From the NCBI GenBank assembly GCA_011799875.1, contig CM022302.1, positions 324,976,683-325,040,682 of the forward strand: 64,000 bases of DNA, in the 5' to 3' direction. The stretch comes from Thinopyrum elongatum (taxonomy: Eukaryota > Streptophyta > Magnoliopsida > Poales > Poaceae). Every line of letters begins with the position of its first letter. Position 1 is the first letter of the stretch. Below, piece by piece: positions 22,190-33,352 of the stretch. The position numbers were made by a program, and so were the translations under genes. Under the pieces are notes generated by a model. It did not search any database. It had not been told where the DNA came from and saw only the letters and a program-made list of their open reading frames with translations.

Positions 22190-22810
22190 ATGGCGAGGGG
22201 AGGGGAAGAAGGGCGCGGCCGCGCCTTTGTCGAAATAGGGTCCCCACCCCGTCCCCGCACAAAGCGTCCGGCTTGGAGTGGCAGCCTGATGCTCAGTATG
22301 GGTGAAGGAGGCCTTAGGTGGGTGTGCGGGCGGCGCGGCGGCAACGCCGGGGGTAGTGACTCCGGCATGCTCACCACCGGACCGTCCGCGGTCCCAATCT
22401 TAGTAAGGGGTGACGTGGGCGACACCACACTAAAGTCCATAATAGACACAAAGCATGGTAGCCGACCATGGCCTATCTTCCCTTCGCCTGTGATGTTGAA
22501 GGGAGACCGCAGAAGCGGTTCGCCATTGGTTATGGCAGATCCCCCCTTTTGGGGTACTGCTTCTCTTGCGTACGGTAGGGTTCCGCGTGCCCGTGCATGC
22601 TTCTTCAGGGGACGGCATCTTTCTAGCTTCAGGTCGATGGAGACGACCATGCTCCCTGTGGGATCTCCTGGGGCGTTTGGCGCCTGCCTCGGTTGCCGCG
22701 ACGGGGGCTCGGGTGATGGCAGGCATGCCTCTTCGAGCAACAGCGACGAGGTGGGAGGCGGCAACCCACGACGCGTCAAGAGCGAGGACGACTGCCCTCA
22801 CGTGGTGTGA
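22190..22810 (+). CDS. antisense ORF of the Tat element
   Basis: 206 codons from ATG 22190-22192 (MARGGEEGRGRAFVEIG) to TGA 22808-22810, opposite in direction to gag-pol and located between integrase and the 3' LTR. It is Arg/Gly/Ser-rich with no recognised domain; motifs include SIIDTKHGSRPWPIFPSPV and GRVPRARACFFRGRHL. A TATA box lies at 22105-22112. A GTGAGT donor at 22807 and a ttttttcag acceptor ending at 23029 could add a second exon, and aatgaaa at 23131 could be a polyadenylation signal. Antisense genes at this place are known from some Tat-lineage elements such as maize Grande. Caution: the complementary strand is also open here (21949-22779), as happens in GC-rich DNA. Confidence 0.5.
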   Translation: MARGGEEGRGRAFVEIGSPPRPRTKRPAWSGSLMLSMGEGGLRWVCGRRGGNAGGSDSGMLTTGPSAVPILVRGDVGDTTLKSIIDTKHGSRPWPIFPSPVMLKGDRRSGSPLVMADPPFWGTASLAYGRVPRARACFFRGRHLSSFRSMETTMLPVGSPGAFGACLGCRDGGSGDGRHASSSNSDEVGGGNPRRVKSEDDCPHVV

Positions 22811-23130
22811 GTGCCGGCAGCATCATCATCACCGGCTGGGCCTCGGTAGCGCCACCATCTGTACTTGCCCTCCGGTTTCTTCCTCCCAGCCCGGGAACGG
22901 CGCCCTCCTGATCCTGGGGAGGCGTCGAATCCCAGCCAGGCCTTCCCTCCGCCTTCTTCGTCTTCCCCTGCAATTTCGAGGAGGAGAGGGACAGAGCAAA
23001 GGCATCACGGGCCACTTATCTTTTTTCAGTTTAAAGTGTGTAGGCATCAGCCAAACTTTAGTCTAAATAATCTAAACTTCTTTATCCATGTTTGTGTTCT
23101 GTAAGATCTGTACTTGCTTATCAGCATATT

Positions 23131-23759
23131 AATGAAAAAGACAAGCTTTGCCGGGCACTTGTGCATGTATCATATCCATGCAGAGGTGAAATGCCTCTAT
23201 ACATTTAGGTAAACAAGTTTCCCCAGCAAGCTATCCTGTCGGTGACCTTAGTTTGTTGCCACGGGGCTAGGCCTGCCGGGCACAAAACCACAAAAAGGGA
23301 CCAGCCCCCCGCCAAACCTTTTCCGTCAAAGGCCACCCTGACCGAAGCAGCGTTCGAGTCAAAGGGTAGGAGCGCCTTTGTTTCGAAGGTGGCGGGGTTT
23401 TCATATGCGCAAGTTTTCAAATTACAGAACAGGTATGGATAAGAAGGAACTTATCTGTTTGGCTTGCCGGGGATCGTCACGTAGGCTCGTCTCCATTTCT
23501 TCTCTTCGGGATCAATTCCACGGCAAGAACCCTGCAACTTAGTGCAAATGAAGACAATGCCACATGCGACCTCATCTACATGATCATCCTATGCTCATGA
23601 TATGCTTATGCATGCATGCAAGTTTCGGGGGATCGCCAGCACTTCGTTTATTTCTCTGTTGCTCAGGGTCTGCGCCTGGCTTTGTACAAAGGGTTACATG
23701 CAACTTTGGCAAAGCTTGTACAAAAGGGTGGCTGCCGGGCAGGGCCCGACAGCCGCGCC
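23131..23759. other. spacer between the antisense gene and integrase end of the Tat element
   Basis: No gene or domain. Contains gccgggca-type phrases common to this element's non-coding part. Confidence 0.5.
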
Positions 23760-25004
23760 TTACGGGTAGAACTTACGGAGATGCTCAATGTTCCATGAGT
23801 TTTGCAATTGAATGCCATCTCCGGTCTCCAGATGGACTGCGCCAGGTCTGGTGACTCGTACTACCTGGTAAGGGCCTTCCCACTTCGGCGTCAACTTGTT
23901 TGCACCCTTGGCGGACTGAACACGCCTAAAGACAAGGTCAACTTCCTCAAAACTCCGGGCATGAACCATGCGGCTGTGATAGCGACGCAGGGCTTGTTGG
24001 TAGCGTGCAGCACGCATAGCAGCCCGGAGATGGTTCTCCTCAAGTAGCACAGCATCGTCATGCCGGTGCTATTCCTGCGCTACTTCATCATAGGCAAGCA
24101 CTCAAGGAGACCCGAATATGAGTTCCATGGGGATAACTGCTTCTGTCCCATAGACTAGGGAGAAGGGAGTTTGCCCGGTAGCTCGATTTGGTGTCGTACG
24201 GAGGGAGCAAAGAACCACCGGCAGCTCATCGACCCATCGCCTGCCGCACTTCTGCAGCCTATCAAAAGTTCTTGTCTTGAGACCTCGCAGCACTTCAGCG
24301 TTCGCCCTCTCGGCTTGCCCGTTGCTTCTGGGATGAGCCACAGAGGTAAATGAGACCTTGCTTCTGAGGGCATGAACGTATTGCATGAAGGCGCGGCTTG
24401 TGAATTGGGTGCCATTGTCGATGATGATTTGGGTAGGTACCCCGAAGCGGCACACCAATCCTTTCAAGAACTTGATAGCTGACTGCGCGGTCACCTTTCT
24501 CACGGGCTCCACTTCCGGCCACTTTGTAAACTTGTCGATTGCGACAAACAAGAATTCAAAGCCCCCGGTAGCATGGGCAAAGGGACCCAAGATGTCAAGC
24601 CCACAGACCGAAAATGGCCATGACAAAGGGATTGTTTGGAGAGCTTGAGCAGGCTGATGGATATTCTTGGAGTAGAACTGGCAGGCTTCATACTTGGTGA
24701 CTAGCTCAATTGCGTCTTGGAGGGTTGTGGGCCAGTAGAAACCTTGTCGGAAAGTTTTCCCAACCAAAGCCCTTGATCCGATGTGGGAGCCACACATACC
24801 CTTGTGTATCTCTGCCAGCAGTTCCTTTCCTTCTTCCCAGTAGATGCACTTCAATTTCACACCGTTGGGCCTTCTTCTATATAGCGTGTCGTCAACGAAC
24901 TGATACATACTGGCCCTCCCGGCTACTCTTTCAGCTTCTTCTTGTTCTTCGGGAAGTTCTCCTATTTGGAGGAAATGAACAATGTGCCGCGCCCAAGTTG
25001 GAGC
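23760..25004 (-). pseudogene. integrase of the Tat element, interrupted
   Basis: Would insert element cDNA into the host genome. After APTWARHIVHFLQIGELP and the MYQFVDDTLYRR start of the zinc-binding part (HIGSRALVGKTFRQGFYWPT, then CQFYSKN), the catalytic core shows all three acidic residues: GLDILGPF, IIDNGTQFTS and SNGQAERANAEV. The C-terminal part NKLTPKWEGPYQVVRV ends at 23760. Nonsense codons lie at 24102-24104 (FGSP*VLAYDE) and 24069-24071 (VAQE*HR); both are explained by C-to-T changes (CGA to TGA, CAG to TAG). The frame differs from that of RT because of the shift near 25545. Confidence 0.9.
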
Positions 25005-25969
25005 CTAGGGCTCGGCAACAAGGACTAGCGGCACCTCCTCGTCGATGGGAGTGCATGCCTCGACCACAAGGACTGGTAGTTCAGCGGGAGGGTGTAGCTC
25101 ACTGATCGAAGGGGGGTTGTTCCCGCCAAGCTCTCTGTCGGGGGCTTCGGGAAGCTCTGCTGGAAGAGGCTTGCCGGAGTTCAATTTCCTCCTCTTGTTG
25201 GCCATTGTTGCTGGGGATACGGAGGGTTGAGTCAGATGGAGAACAAAAGTCCCTGTTTCCACAGGGAGTTTTTGCGCAGTGCACTTTGACAGATGATCAG
25301 CAATGCTGTTTTCCGCACGCGGTATGTGCTCTGTTTGCAATCCGTCAAAGCGCTCCTCCAACTTTCTCATTTCCTCGACGTATGCCTCTATCAATGGGCT
25401 TTGATAATCCTTGTTGACTTGCCTCACCACAAGTTGCGAATCTCCACGGATGATCAACTTCTTGATTCCCAGTTCTGTTGCAATCCTGAGCCCGACAAGG
25501 AGCCCTTCATACTCTGCAGTATTGTTGGTAGCCTTCTCCTGGAGAAATGCATTTGAACGACGTACTTAAGGTGCTTCCTAGTGGGAGCAATGAGAAGCAC
25601 GCCAGCTCCTGCACCTTGTAGGGAGAAGGCACCATCAAAATACATAATCCATTCTTGGGGCGATTCCTTGCCGGGGATGACTGTCTCTAGTACTTCTTCA
25701 TCAGGGGTTAACATCCACTCCGCAATGAACTCTGCCAGTGCTCTGCTCTGAATAGTTGACGTGCTTTCAAACTTTAAACCAAAGCTGGATAACTCCAAAG
25801 CCCATTCCATGATCCTGCCAGTGACCTCGGGGTTTTGGAGTATGCGTTTCAAGGGGAAGCGGGTGACAACCGTGATCTCGTGGGCTTGGAAGTAGTGGCG
25901 CAGTTTCCTTGAGGCCATGATGAGGCCAAAAATCAACTTTTGCATGCCAGAGTACCCTTACCTAGCCCC
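25005..25969 (-). pseudogene. RNase H and archaeal-type RNase H of the Tat element, frameshifted
   Basis: The first RNase H follows RT (MQKLIFGLIMASRKLRHYF, FPLKRILQNPEVTGRIMEWA). The second begins at WIMYFDGAFSLQGAGAG and continues after a frameshift near 25545 as LIIRGDSQLVVRQVNKDY and RAENSIADHLSK. The element used these to remove the RNA strand during cDNA synthesis; a second RNase H is the hallmark of Tat elements. Stops at 25970-25972 and 25958-25960 (SLL*GAR*GYSG) separate it from RT, and one at 25005-25007 separates it from integrase. Confidence 0.88.
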
Positions 25970-27223
25970 CTACAGCAGGGAGCTGACGAAGTACACTGGG
26001 CGCTGCACCACCTTCTTCCTTGCCGTGATCTTGGAACTGTCTCCGCTGGCTTGCTCATCCTTGTCTTGAACTACATCTGACCTTGTCGGGACGGGTTCAC
26101 TTTCCTCTCCAGAGGGGACGGCGGTGGTGGCTGCTGCTTCATCTACCTCCCGTTGTGCCACCAGTGCTACGCTAACCACTTGATTGGTTGCTGCTAAATA
26201 TAGCAGCAACGACTCTTGTGGTTTAGGAGCGACTAAGGTGGGAACAGAGGAAAGGTAGGTCTTCAAATCTTGTAACACAGCGTCTGCCTCCGGGGTCCAC
26301 TCCACGGGCCCTGCCTTCTTCAAGATTTTGAAGAATGGCAAGGCGCATTCAGCGGAGTTGGAAATGAACCTGCTCAGCGTGACAACACATCCAGTCAAAC
26401 GCCTCACGTCTTTAACTGCCTTGGGTGCTTGTATCTGCTCGATAGCCTTGATCTTGTCAGGATTGGCCTCGATCCCCCGATGGGACACGAAGAAGCCAAG
26501 TAGCTTGCTGGAAGGAACGTCAAACACACACTTCTCCGGGTTCAGCTTCAAGTTGATCCTGCACAGATTTGCAAAGGTCTCTTCCAAATCCTGAATGAGA
26601 GTCACTCTGTCCTTGGTTTTGACCACTATATCATCCATGTAGGCTTCAATATTTCTGTGCAACTGGGACTCAAAGCCAACCTGTACTGTTCTTGCAAAAG
26701 TGGATCCAGCGCTCTTCAACCCGAAGGGCATCCGTACAAAACAGTACGTGCCACATGGGGTTATGAACGCGGTCTTCTCTTCGTCTTCCTTGGACATGAA
26801 GATCTGGTGGTATCTAGAGTAGGCATCCAAGAAGGAAAGTAGGCCACACCCAGAGGTGGAATCCACAATCTGGTCGATGCGCGGCAAGGGGAATGGGTCC
26901 TTCGGGCATGCTTTGTTCAGATCTGTGAAATCTATGCAAAGCATCCATTTCCCATTCTCCTTGCGCACTACCACTGGGTTTGCTAACCATGTTGGATGCA
27001 ATACTCCTCTGACCAAACCAGCTGCCTCAAGCTTCTTGATCTCCTTGGCAATAAACTGCTGCCGCTCCAAAGCTTGCTTCCGGACCTTCTGCTTGATGGG
27101 CCAGGCATGTGGGCAGACAGCAAGGTGGTGCTTGATTACCTCCCTGGGAACACCGGGGATGTCATATGGTTGCCAAGCAAACACATCGACATTCGCCCGT
27201 AGGAAGGCAACGAGCGCGCTTTC
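25970..27223 (-). pseudogene. reverse transcriptase of the Tat element
   Basis: Open for 404 codons from 27184, and back to the stop at 27224. Motifs in order: FAWQPYDIPGVP, NPVVVRKENGKWMLCIDFTD, FLDAYSRYHQIFM (first catalytic Asp), MPFGLKSAGSTFARTV, AYMDDIVVKT (the YMDD catalytic pair), LKLNPEKCVF, LLGFFVSHRGIEANPDKI and the thumb/connection VRRLTGCVVTLSRFI. All catalytic residues are intact, so this single segment is still a complete RT domain although the polyprotein around it is broken. Confidence 0.93.
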
Positions 27224-28606
27224 CTATTTGTTATCGAGGGTGGCACTGATGGTAAATGTACCATCAGCGCCAGCCAGCCCTGACGGGACCTTCTTCACAG
27301 CGGGTGCAGCAGCCTTGGATCTCTTGCTATTGGAACTCTCTGGCAAGTCATAAACAGGTGCAGCGCACTCCGAAGAGGTACGCTTCCCGGACTCCTTGCT
27401 GGCATCCTTGCTGGCTTTCTTCTTTTTCTTGCTTTCCTTGGCGGGAGCAGTGGCTTCCACGGCCTCTGCAGCGACTACTTCCCCGTACATCTTGTCCACG
27501 CATATGATTGCGTCTTTCTTATCTGATGGAATAGAAATGATGCCCATTGGCCCTGCATCTTCAAAGTGTTGTAGGCGTAGTGGGATGCCGCCATGAATTT
27601 GGGCAGGGGGGACCAAGGATTCCATTGTACGGCAGGGGGAGGTCGACCACATCAAACACGATCTTCTCAGTCCGGTAGTTTAACTCCACCCCGAATGTTA
27701 CCGGCAGTGTGATCTTCCCTTAGGACGACTCCTGCCGGGGTTGATCCCTTGGAACATACCAGTAACCTTGAGCTCTTCATCTGCTATCTGGAGTTTGCTG
27801 ATGACCTTCGGAGAAATCAGATTCAACCCGGCCCCGCCGTCAACCAACATGTTTGTGACCTTGAGGTTGCGGATCGTTGGTGAAACCAACAACGGCAAAC
27901 ACCCTACCACGGTAGTGCGGTCTGGGTGATCCTCCTCATCAAAGATGATGGGCGTGCGGGACCACTTGAGCGGCTTCCGAGAATCTGCCACTGGCTCCAC
28001 GACATTGACCTCACGCACCCACTTTTTAAGTTGGCGGTGAGAGGAGTGCAAAGATGCACCCCCGTCAATGTATAGGGCGTCAGTGGCTTTCTGGAACTCC
28101 TGCTCGCTGGTTTCCTCTTCATCTCCTTCATCGCTCTCATCCTCGCAATCCTTCTTCTCACGGCCTTTGGCGGGCTTTCCTTGATACTGAGGAGCTTTGC
28201 TGGGGCGACCTATTCTGCTGCCTTGGCCCTTCCTGCCAGTGCCATCTTGGTCTTTCTCCTTATCACGCTTCTCGTACTCAGCCCTCTGCTTCTTGACGAG
28301 TTGCTCAACCTGATGACACTCCTGAAGATCGTGGCCCTTGGTCCGATGGATCTTGCAGTACGACCCATCACTCTTCCCAGACTTCTCGGCAGCCGCGGCT
28401 TCCCGGCAATCAGTGCACACGGCAGCTTCCTTGCCGGGAACCGCGGTCTTGGCCTTCTTGCCGGTACTAGGTACACTCGATCCTTCAACGGTCATCACCG
28501 CTTTATCCTTGCTCTTCTTGTTGCGCTTCTTGTTCTTCTTCTTCTGGTTGGTGGCGTCATCGTCGCCCTCTGAGTCGATGTTGACACCATCTTCTTCACC
28601 GGGGAG
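27224..28606 (-). pseudogene. nucleocapsid/protease part of the Tat polyprotein
   Basis: Contains a zinc-knuckle-like YCKIHRTKGHDLQECHQ (C-x2-H-x4-H-x4-C), a long Lys/Asp/Glu linker and the aspartic protease motif MLVDGGAGLNLISPKV with its catalytic Asp. A one-base loss near 27717 shifts the frame (KGRSHCR*), and a compensating change near 27560 restores it at GPMGIISIPSDKKD. A Lys-rich basic stretch (KESKKKKKASKD) precedes the stop at 27224-27226 (DNK*ESALVAFL). Confidence 0.85.
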
Positions 28607-30142
28607 TCATCTCCCCTCTTCTACTCGGGCACACTTATCCACCAGAGTGTATAGCTCATTCACAGTCTTGGGCAACCGAACATTCATTTTAGAACGTATC
28701 CGGCGGTTGCGCACGTTGGACTGGAACGCAGCTATCACAGCTGCCGGGTGGATGTCTGGAATGTTCCTGTGCACCCGGCTGAACCTCTTCATGTACTTCT
28801 GTAGACTCTCTCCTTCCTTCTGTGGGAGTAGCTGCAAGTCACTGGGCCGCCCTGGTTCTTGATGGCCGCCCATGAAGGCGCTAACAAACTCATGGCACAG
28901 GTCAGCCAAGGTCGAGATGGAATTCTCTGGCAAGTGCATCAGCCAAGACCTCACATTTGGCTTGAGTGCCAAAGGGAAGTAGTTGGCGAATACCTTCTCG
29001 TCTCTTCCCCCGGCAGCTTGAACAGTGATGGTGTAGATGCTCAAGAACTCTGTCGGGTTCAATCTTCCATCGTACTTCCCTGGTCTTTCTGGCTTGAACA
29101 TGCGAGCAGATGGCCAACGGACTTGCCGCAGCTCGCGAGTGAAGGCGGGGCACCCAACCTCGAAAGGTAGGTACCCACCATCATTGGGCTCATCGACGTT
29201 GGGGCCATTGCGCCTATCAGACTGGTGTTGGGTTTCGCGGCGTCATTCGATGGTGACGCGTGCGTCTTCCCTCCGCCTATCTTCCAGGACTCGTCGCGGG
29301 TCTCGTCGTGCTTGAGGATCGGACAAAGCCATCTATACATCATCGGGTTCTTGGTCGCGTTGCTCTGGCTGCGGCCACTGTGCTGGCTGCCGCAGAGGGG
29401 ATTGCACCGTGGGGGTGGCCCCTTCGGTACGGCCAGCGGCCCGAGCCATTGTCGCCACCTGCGGAGGCCATGATGGGCCCGCTCGCTGTGATCCTCCCAC
29501 CTCGGCGAAACCAATCAGGCTCTAAATGGTGGCTCTCCACTCATCCATCTGATCGGCCACTGGCGGAAATCTCAACAAGAGTTGGGCCCGCGCCATGGCC
29601 TCCGAAGTAGTGCTCGGCATAGACGACGACACAGACCGCAACGTTGCCTGGCTTCTGACAGTGCCGGTAGTGGCAGCACCGTGCTCTCGTCGCCGTGAGC
29701 CAGTCGCCAGGGTGGTGTGGTGACGAGGTGGATGTGCTTGGGGATCGGCGGCTCCGTTCGGTGCATTGGCTTGGCCAGCCCGTCCCGGGGGTGGCACATG
29801 CCCTGCGGCCGCACCCGCGGCGGGGACGGCCGGAGGATCGCGGTTCGCCCCAGGGCGAGCGCCACCACCGTGGCTGCATCCTTCAGTGGGGTGGAGAGGC
29901 GCGGACGGGATGATCTCTCCTCCCGCACCTTGTGGAGCGTGGCCGCTGGGATGTTTTTGGCGTTGTCCTTCTCCGGTGCCTCCTGCTCCCGTTTCAGCCA
30001 CAGGGGAGGTGGCGACGACGCCGCCTGTGCCGGCCACGTCCCCGTGCGTCCCCGTAGCCCCTACGGCGTCGGCGGCCACGTGCGAAGGGGCCTTCGAGGT
30101 GGACGGGTGAGCTGCGGCACCGGATTTCTTCTTGGGCGCCAT
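28607..30142 (-). pseudogene. Gag of the Tat element
   Basis: Starts at ATG 30140-30142 (MAPKKKSGAAAHPS). A long Ala/Gly/Pro/His-rich N-terminal region runs to a TAG at 29522-29524 (DEWRATI*SLIG). The retrotransposon Gag domain is intact at 28607-29101: KYDGRLNPTEFLSIYTI, FPLALKPNVRSWLMHLP, LADLCHEFVSAFMG and ESLQKYMKRFSRV. It ends with TGA at 28607-28609 (VEEGR*LPGEED). Between 29105 and 29520 the reading is less clear. Confidence 0.85.
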
Positions 30143-30220
30143 GGATGATGAAGCCGTCGATGAGGAAAATGATGATGAAGATGACACGCTGCATACGCTC
30201 TCGGGTTCGCGCAAGCGCTT

Positions 30221-30239
30221 CCCCCTACCTGGCGCGCCA
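30221..30239 (-). promoter_or_regulatory. primer binding site of the Tat element
   Basis: The minus strand reads TGGCGCGCCAGGTAGGGGG, four bases inside the 5' LTR. Position and TGGCGC start fit a primer site; I did not identify the tRNA with certainty. Confidence 0.65.
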
Positions 30240-30243
30240 AAGA

Positions 30244-31185
30244 TGTCGTGGGAAAACACGGCCACCTATGGGGCCATCGGCCCCTTGTAGTTCGGCAGGG
30301 GGAAGGACGCATTGCACAAAGAGTGGAGGGCGCGGGGTAGCGCGACAGCGATCACACGGGTAGTTTTTACCCAGGTTCGGGCCACCGCGAGGCGTTAAAC
30401 CCTACTCCTGCTTTGGTGGATTGATGAGAGGACCGTGGTGGAGACGCAGTGCTCTAGCCCGGCAAGATCTCCTCGGGGCGAGAGCAGCTACGCGCGTATG
30501 AGTGTACAAGGGTCCTAATCCTTTCTAAGGTTGCGATGGCCCTCCTTTTATAGATCAAGGGGTCACCACAATGGCAAATCAGTCATTGCGTACTGATTAG
30601 ATAGCGAACAGTGCTATCATACCTAACTCGCGAACAGTGCTATCATACCTAACTCTACAGACAGGACAGAGCGCATTAAATGTGCCGCTTAGTGTCACAT
30701 CGTAGCGTAGCCCAGCAAGCCTTGCCGTGCCGTTCGGCCACCTTCTCGCCTGCCTGCGTGACACGTCCCTGGACGGGTGTCATTTGGAGGTGATTTCCTC
30801 CGGAAGTGGCTGCCACGTGCCAAGTAACGGCCACTTAGCCACTTGGGGGCTCGACACCGCACCGATCGATGACTTGTGTTGCTCTGAGGTGGAGCGGTGG
30901 AGCCTTGACGGGGTAATCCGCCCTCAGCGTTCCCGGCAAGCCTGCCGGGGCAATCTTGAGACTTGTCTTCGGGGCAACCTCGTCCCCGCCAGGCTCGCCT
31001 GCCCGGCAAGGGAGGTTTTTCCTTAGTGGTATCTTGCTCCTTTGGTTGGTCTTGGTCTTCTTGATCCGCCCTTTAATTTCTCAAAGAGTTGATCTCTTCT
31101 GCTTGGTCTGGTCTTGGATGCTACAACCTTGTTCTCGAGCCTGTGTACAGTCTGGGCAACACACCTGGGGTTTGTTGCACCGACA
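30244..31185 (-). repeat. 5' LTR of the Tat element
   Basis: 942 bp. Differs from its partner by point changes, a 26-bp tandem duplication (30604-30629 and 30630-30655, gcgaacagtgctatcatacc...) and small insertions near 30890. The minus-strand TATAAAAG at 30545-30552 is the likely promoter for gag-pol. Confidence 0.95.
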
Positions 31186-31190
31186 CACCC
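31186..31190. repeat. target site duplication caccc (right) of the Tat element
   Basis: Identical to 20781-20785. Confidence 0.93.
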
Positions 31191-32526
31191 GCTTTACCAC
31201 CACCGAATTCCGCAACCTAACCCATTTTGATCCCCATTGCATTTGTGGTTGTTTGAGTTGTGATTTGAGTCTCCTAAGGTGTTTCGGCTACTTAGGGATG
31301 GTTGCTTCTTCATCAACCACCACCACCACTTCCGCATAACCTTGCCCACCATACATTTCTGCCACCCCAACTTAACCCAATTTTGTTTGCGCTTGTTTGA
31401 GTTGTGGTTTGTGTCTCCTGAGGTGTTTCGGCTACTTAGGGACGGTGACATCAACTCCGACTCGCATAACCCATCATTGCAATTCCGCATTGCCAACTTC
31501 GAAACCACCACCGCATTCTGCTACCACCATTTGACATTTGCCTTTGGAGATTTTGAGTTTGCGGTTTTTCCGTTTCCTAGGATGTTTCGGCTAACTAGGA
31601 ACGGGTCGACACTGGCAACACCGCCTCTCATCATCGCCACGGACGGTAACCTCGATGACATCATTGTATATTCCCCTTGACATTGCATTGATAACCCCTA
31701 GCCCATTTTGCGTCACTTTCCTATTGAGACTAGCCTTTGAGTATTGCCGGCAATGTTGCTTGTGCACATTATTGATCCGTACCTTCCATTGCATATATAC
31801 CATATCATCTTGGTATCATCATATCATCCCTTGTGTCACAAGATTGTTCCCCGCATATACACAATTGCTATCTTGGTTTGTGCATTTCGCATCGTGGCCA
31901 TATAAAAAAAGAATAAGCTTTTAAACAAAGAGTGAGCAAAGAAGCTTGTAAGCAAGAGCCATAGCATTCTACCACATTGCATATAAAATTTTCATACCCG
32001 ATCATCTTGGATCATCTTGAGAGGAACACCGGGAATCATATATACATAGCATACTTGGGATAGAAGTCGTTGCATTTTTGTCTCTTATAGGTTGTGCACA
32101 AGTGTCGTATCCGCCTATTGATCAATCATGCTAGCGTCTCTCTAGAGTTTTGCAACAAGAGCATTTTCCGTGGATTCCACATTTTGAGCTCATTCCTAGG
32201 TTGCACGGCCCCATTTATCTATCCGTGTGTGTGTTTTCATGTACCATTGATTGCTATTGGTCTACTTGTTTCACTTGCAAATTTGTGAATCTCTTTCAAC
32301 ATTATTGACTCTTGCTAACATTTCCATCAAATTTTTTTGCCCCTATCCTCACCAAGCTACTCCATAAGCCTTATTGTGTAGGTGTGATAATTGACAAGAT
32401 CCGGTACCAATTGTGATATTTCCTTACTACACTTTTGAGTGATCATTGATCCATTTTCAACATCGGGTAAGGTACATTTGGTCTAGTTCTTCTGTTTCTC
32501 CCACTCACTTTTGCTCGAGTCTTGTG
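31191..32526 (+). other. 5' leader of the outer element, second part
   Basis: Untranslated leader between the Tat insertion and the first ATG of the long ORF. Contains three imperfect direct repeats built on ttgagttg-gttt-gtctcct-aggtgtttcggctacttaggga at about 31246, 31390 and 31548, spaced about 145-160 bp. No protein frame is recognised. Confidence 0.65.
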
Positions 32527-33352
32527 ATGGATAGGCATAGCATTTCATCTCCGGTCTTCGACAATGACGGTGCGAACAACTACATCACCAAAACGTCCAT
32601 CTTCGATCTATAACGACAAATGCAAGGCGCACAATCAAGATTGCGAGAGTGCATCGACAACCTCGCCATCGACATACGACACTCCGAGCTACGTACAAGA
32701 GACTACCTCGACCACAAGCTCTCCACACAAAAGGAGGAGAAAGATGCAAGGATGGAGGAGATTCAGACTTTGTTGGTCAACCGTTCTTCCCCTTCATCAT
32801 CCTCAAGGTGACGACGAGCAAATCGATCATCTTCGGAGCGCCCACGCCATGCAAGCGCCATTCATCAATGTCCACATCTCCATGGCGACCACCATCACGT
32901 TCATGATCCACATCGTCATGAAGGGCAAGTCATCTCCAAGCAACATGTGCGCGACGACGAACGCCATCGAACTCAAGCACGACAATGACACCATCAAGAT
33001 GAACATGCTCGCGACGCGCAAACCTCCCAACAAGCTCTACATCAAGCTACGGCCAAACTTCATGAGCACAAGAGAAGACCGCAAGACAAGCACCACCAAG
33101 AGGAAGCTACGGCTACCACCACCACTTTGGCGTCTTCGCCAAGTGCTATCAAGGCATCTTCGCCTTTGGACGTACGACATCTTCGCCTACTTCCCACGAG
33201 TACGCCTACATCCACATCATCAAGTCCAAGGCGACCACCTACAAGCGAGCGCGACACTTCCATCTTCGGAAGCCCCCCAAGGAAGATGGCCGACCATGGG
33301 AAATTCCCTTCGGTCATGGAAACGAGCTACGAGGTGCCACATCTTATAGGCC
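32527..33352 (+). pseudogene. long unknown ORF of the outer element, N-terminal part
   Basis: Begins at ATG 32527-32529 (MDRHSISSPVFDNDGANN). Residues about 30-85 look like a charged coiled coil (RLRECIDNLAIDIRHSEL, YLDHKLSTQKEEKDARMEEI). Further on the text is His/Arg/Gln-rich, then Ser/Thr/Pro-rich (LLPTSTPTSTSSSPRRPP). Stops at 32611-32613, at about 32812-32814 (SSR*RRAN) and near 32989 are each explained by CAA to TAA or CGA to TGA; the same frame is otherwise open across 826 bases. At 33352 it is interrupted by the Athila element and continues in frame at 43553 (VPHLIG then LRQDDEKTVGKG). No known domain; a Gag-like role is only a guess from its position. Confidence 0.65.
33348..33352. 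repeat. target site duplication aggcc (left) of the Athila element
   Basis: Partner gggcc at 43548-43552; four of five bases match. Confidence 0.8.

Larger units (their letters stand above)
20786..31185 (-). mobile_element. Tat-lineage Gypsy LTR retrotransposon
   Basis: A 10.4-kb element, minus strand, inserted in the leader of the outer element. LTRs are 20786-21692 (3') and 30244-31185 (5'), with a perfect TSD. Order from the right: gag, zinc knuckle/protease, RT, RNase H, a second (archaeal-type) RNase H, integrase. This dual-RNase-H arrangement defines the Tat lineage (RIRE2/Grande relatives). A roughly 2-kb spacer follows, holding an antisense gene, before the 3' LTR. Domains are all recognisable but interrupted by at least nine nonsense codons and at least three frameshifts, so the copy is dead. 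Confidence 0.95.

Noticed and set aside
21949..22779. A 276-codon minus-strand frame opposite the antisense gene
   Set aside because: No TATA box in the right place and no link to the polyprotein. The plus-strand frame has the better promoter, though the choice is not certain.
31186..31680. Spaced repeats as a CRISPR array
   Set aside because: Too few, too variable and in a plant retrotransposon leader.
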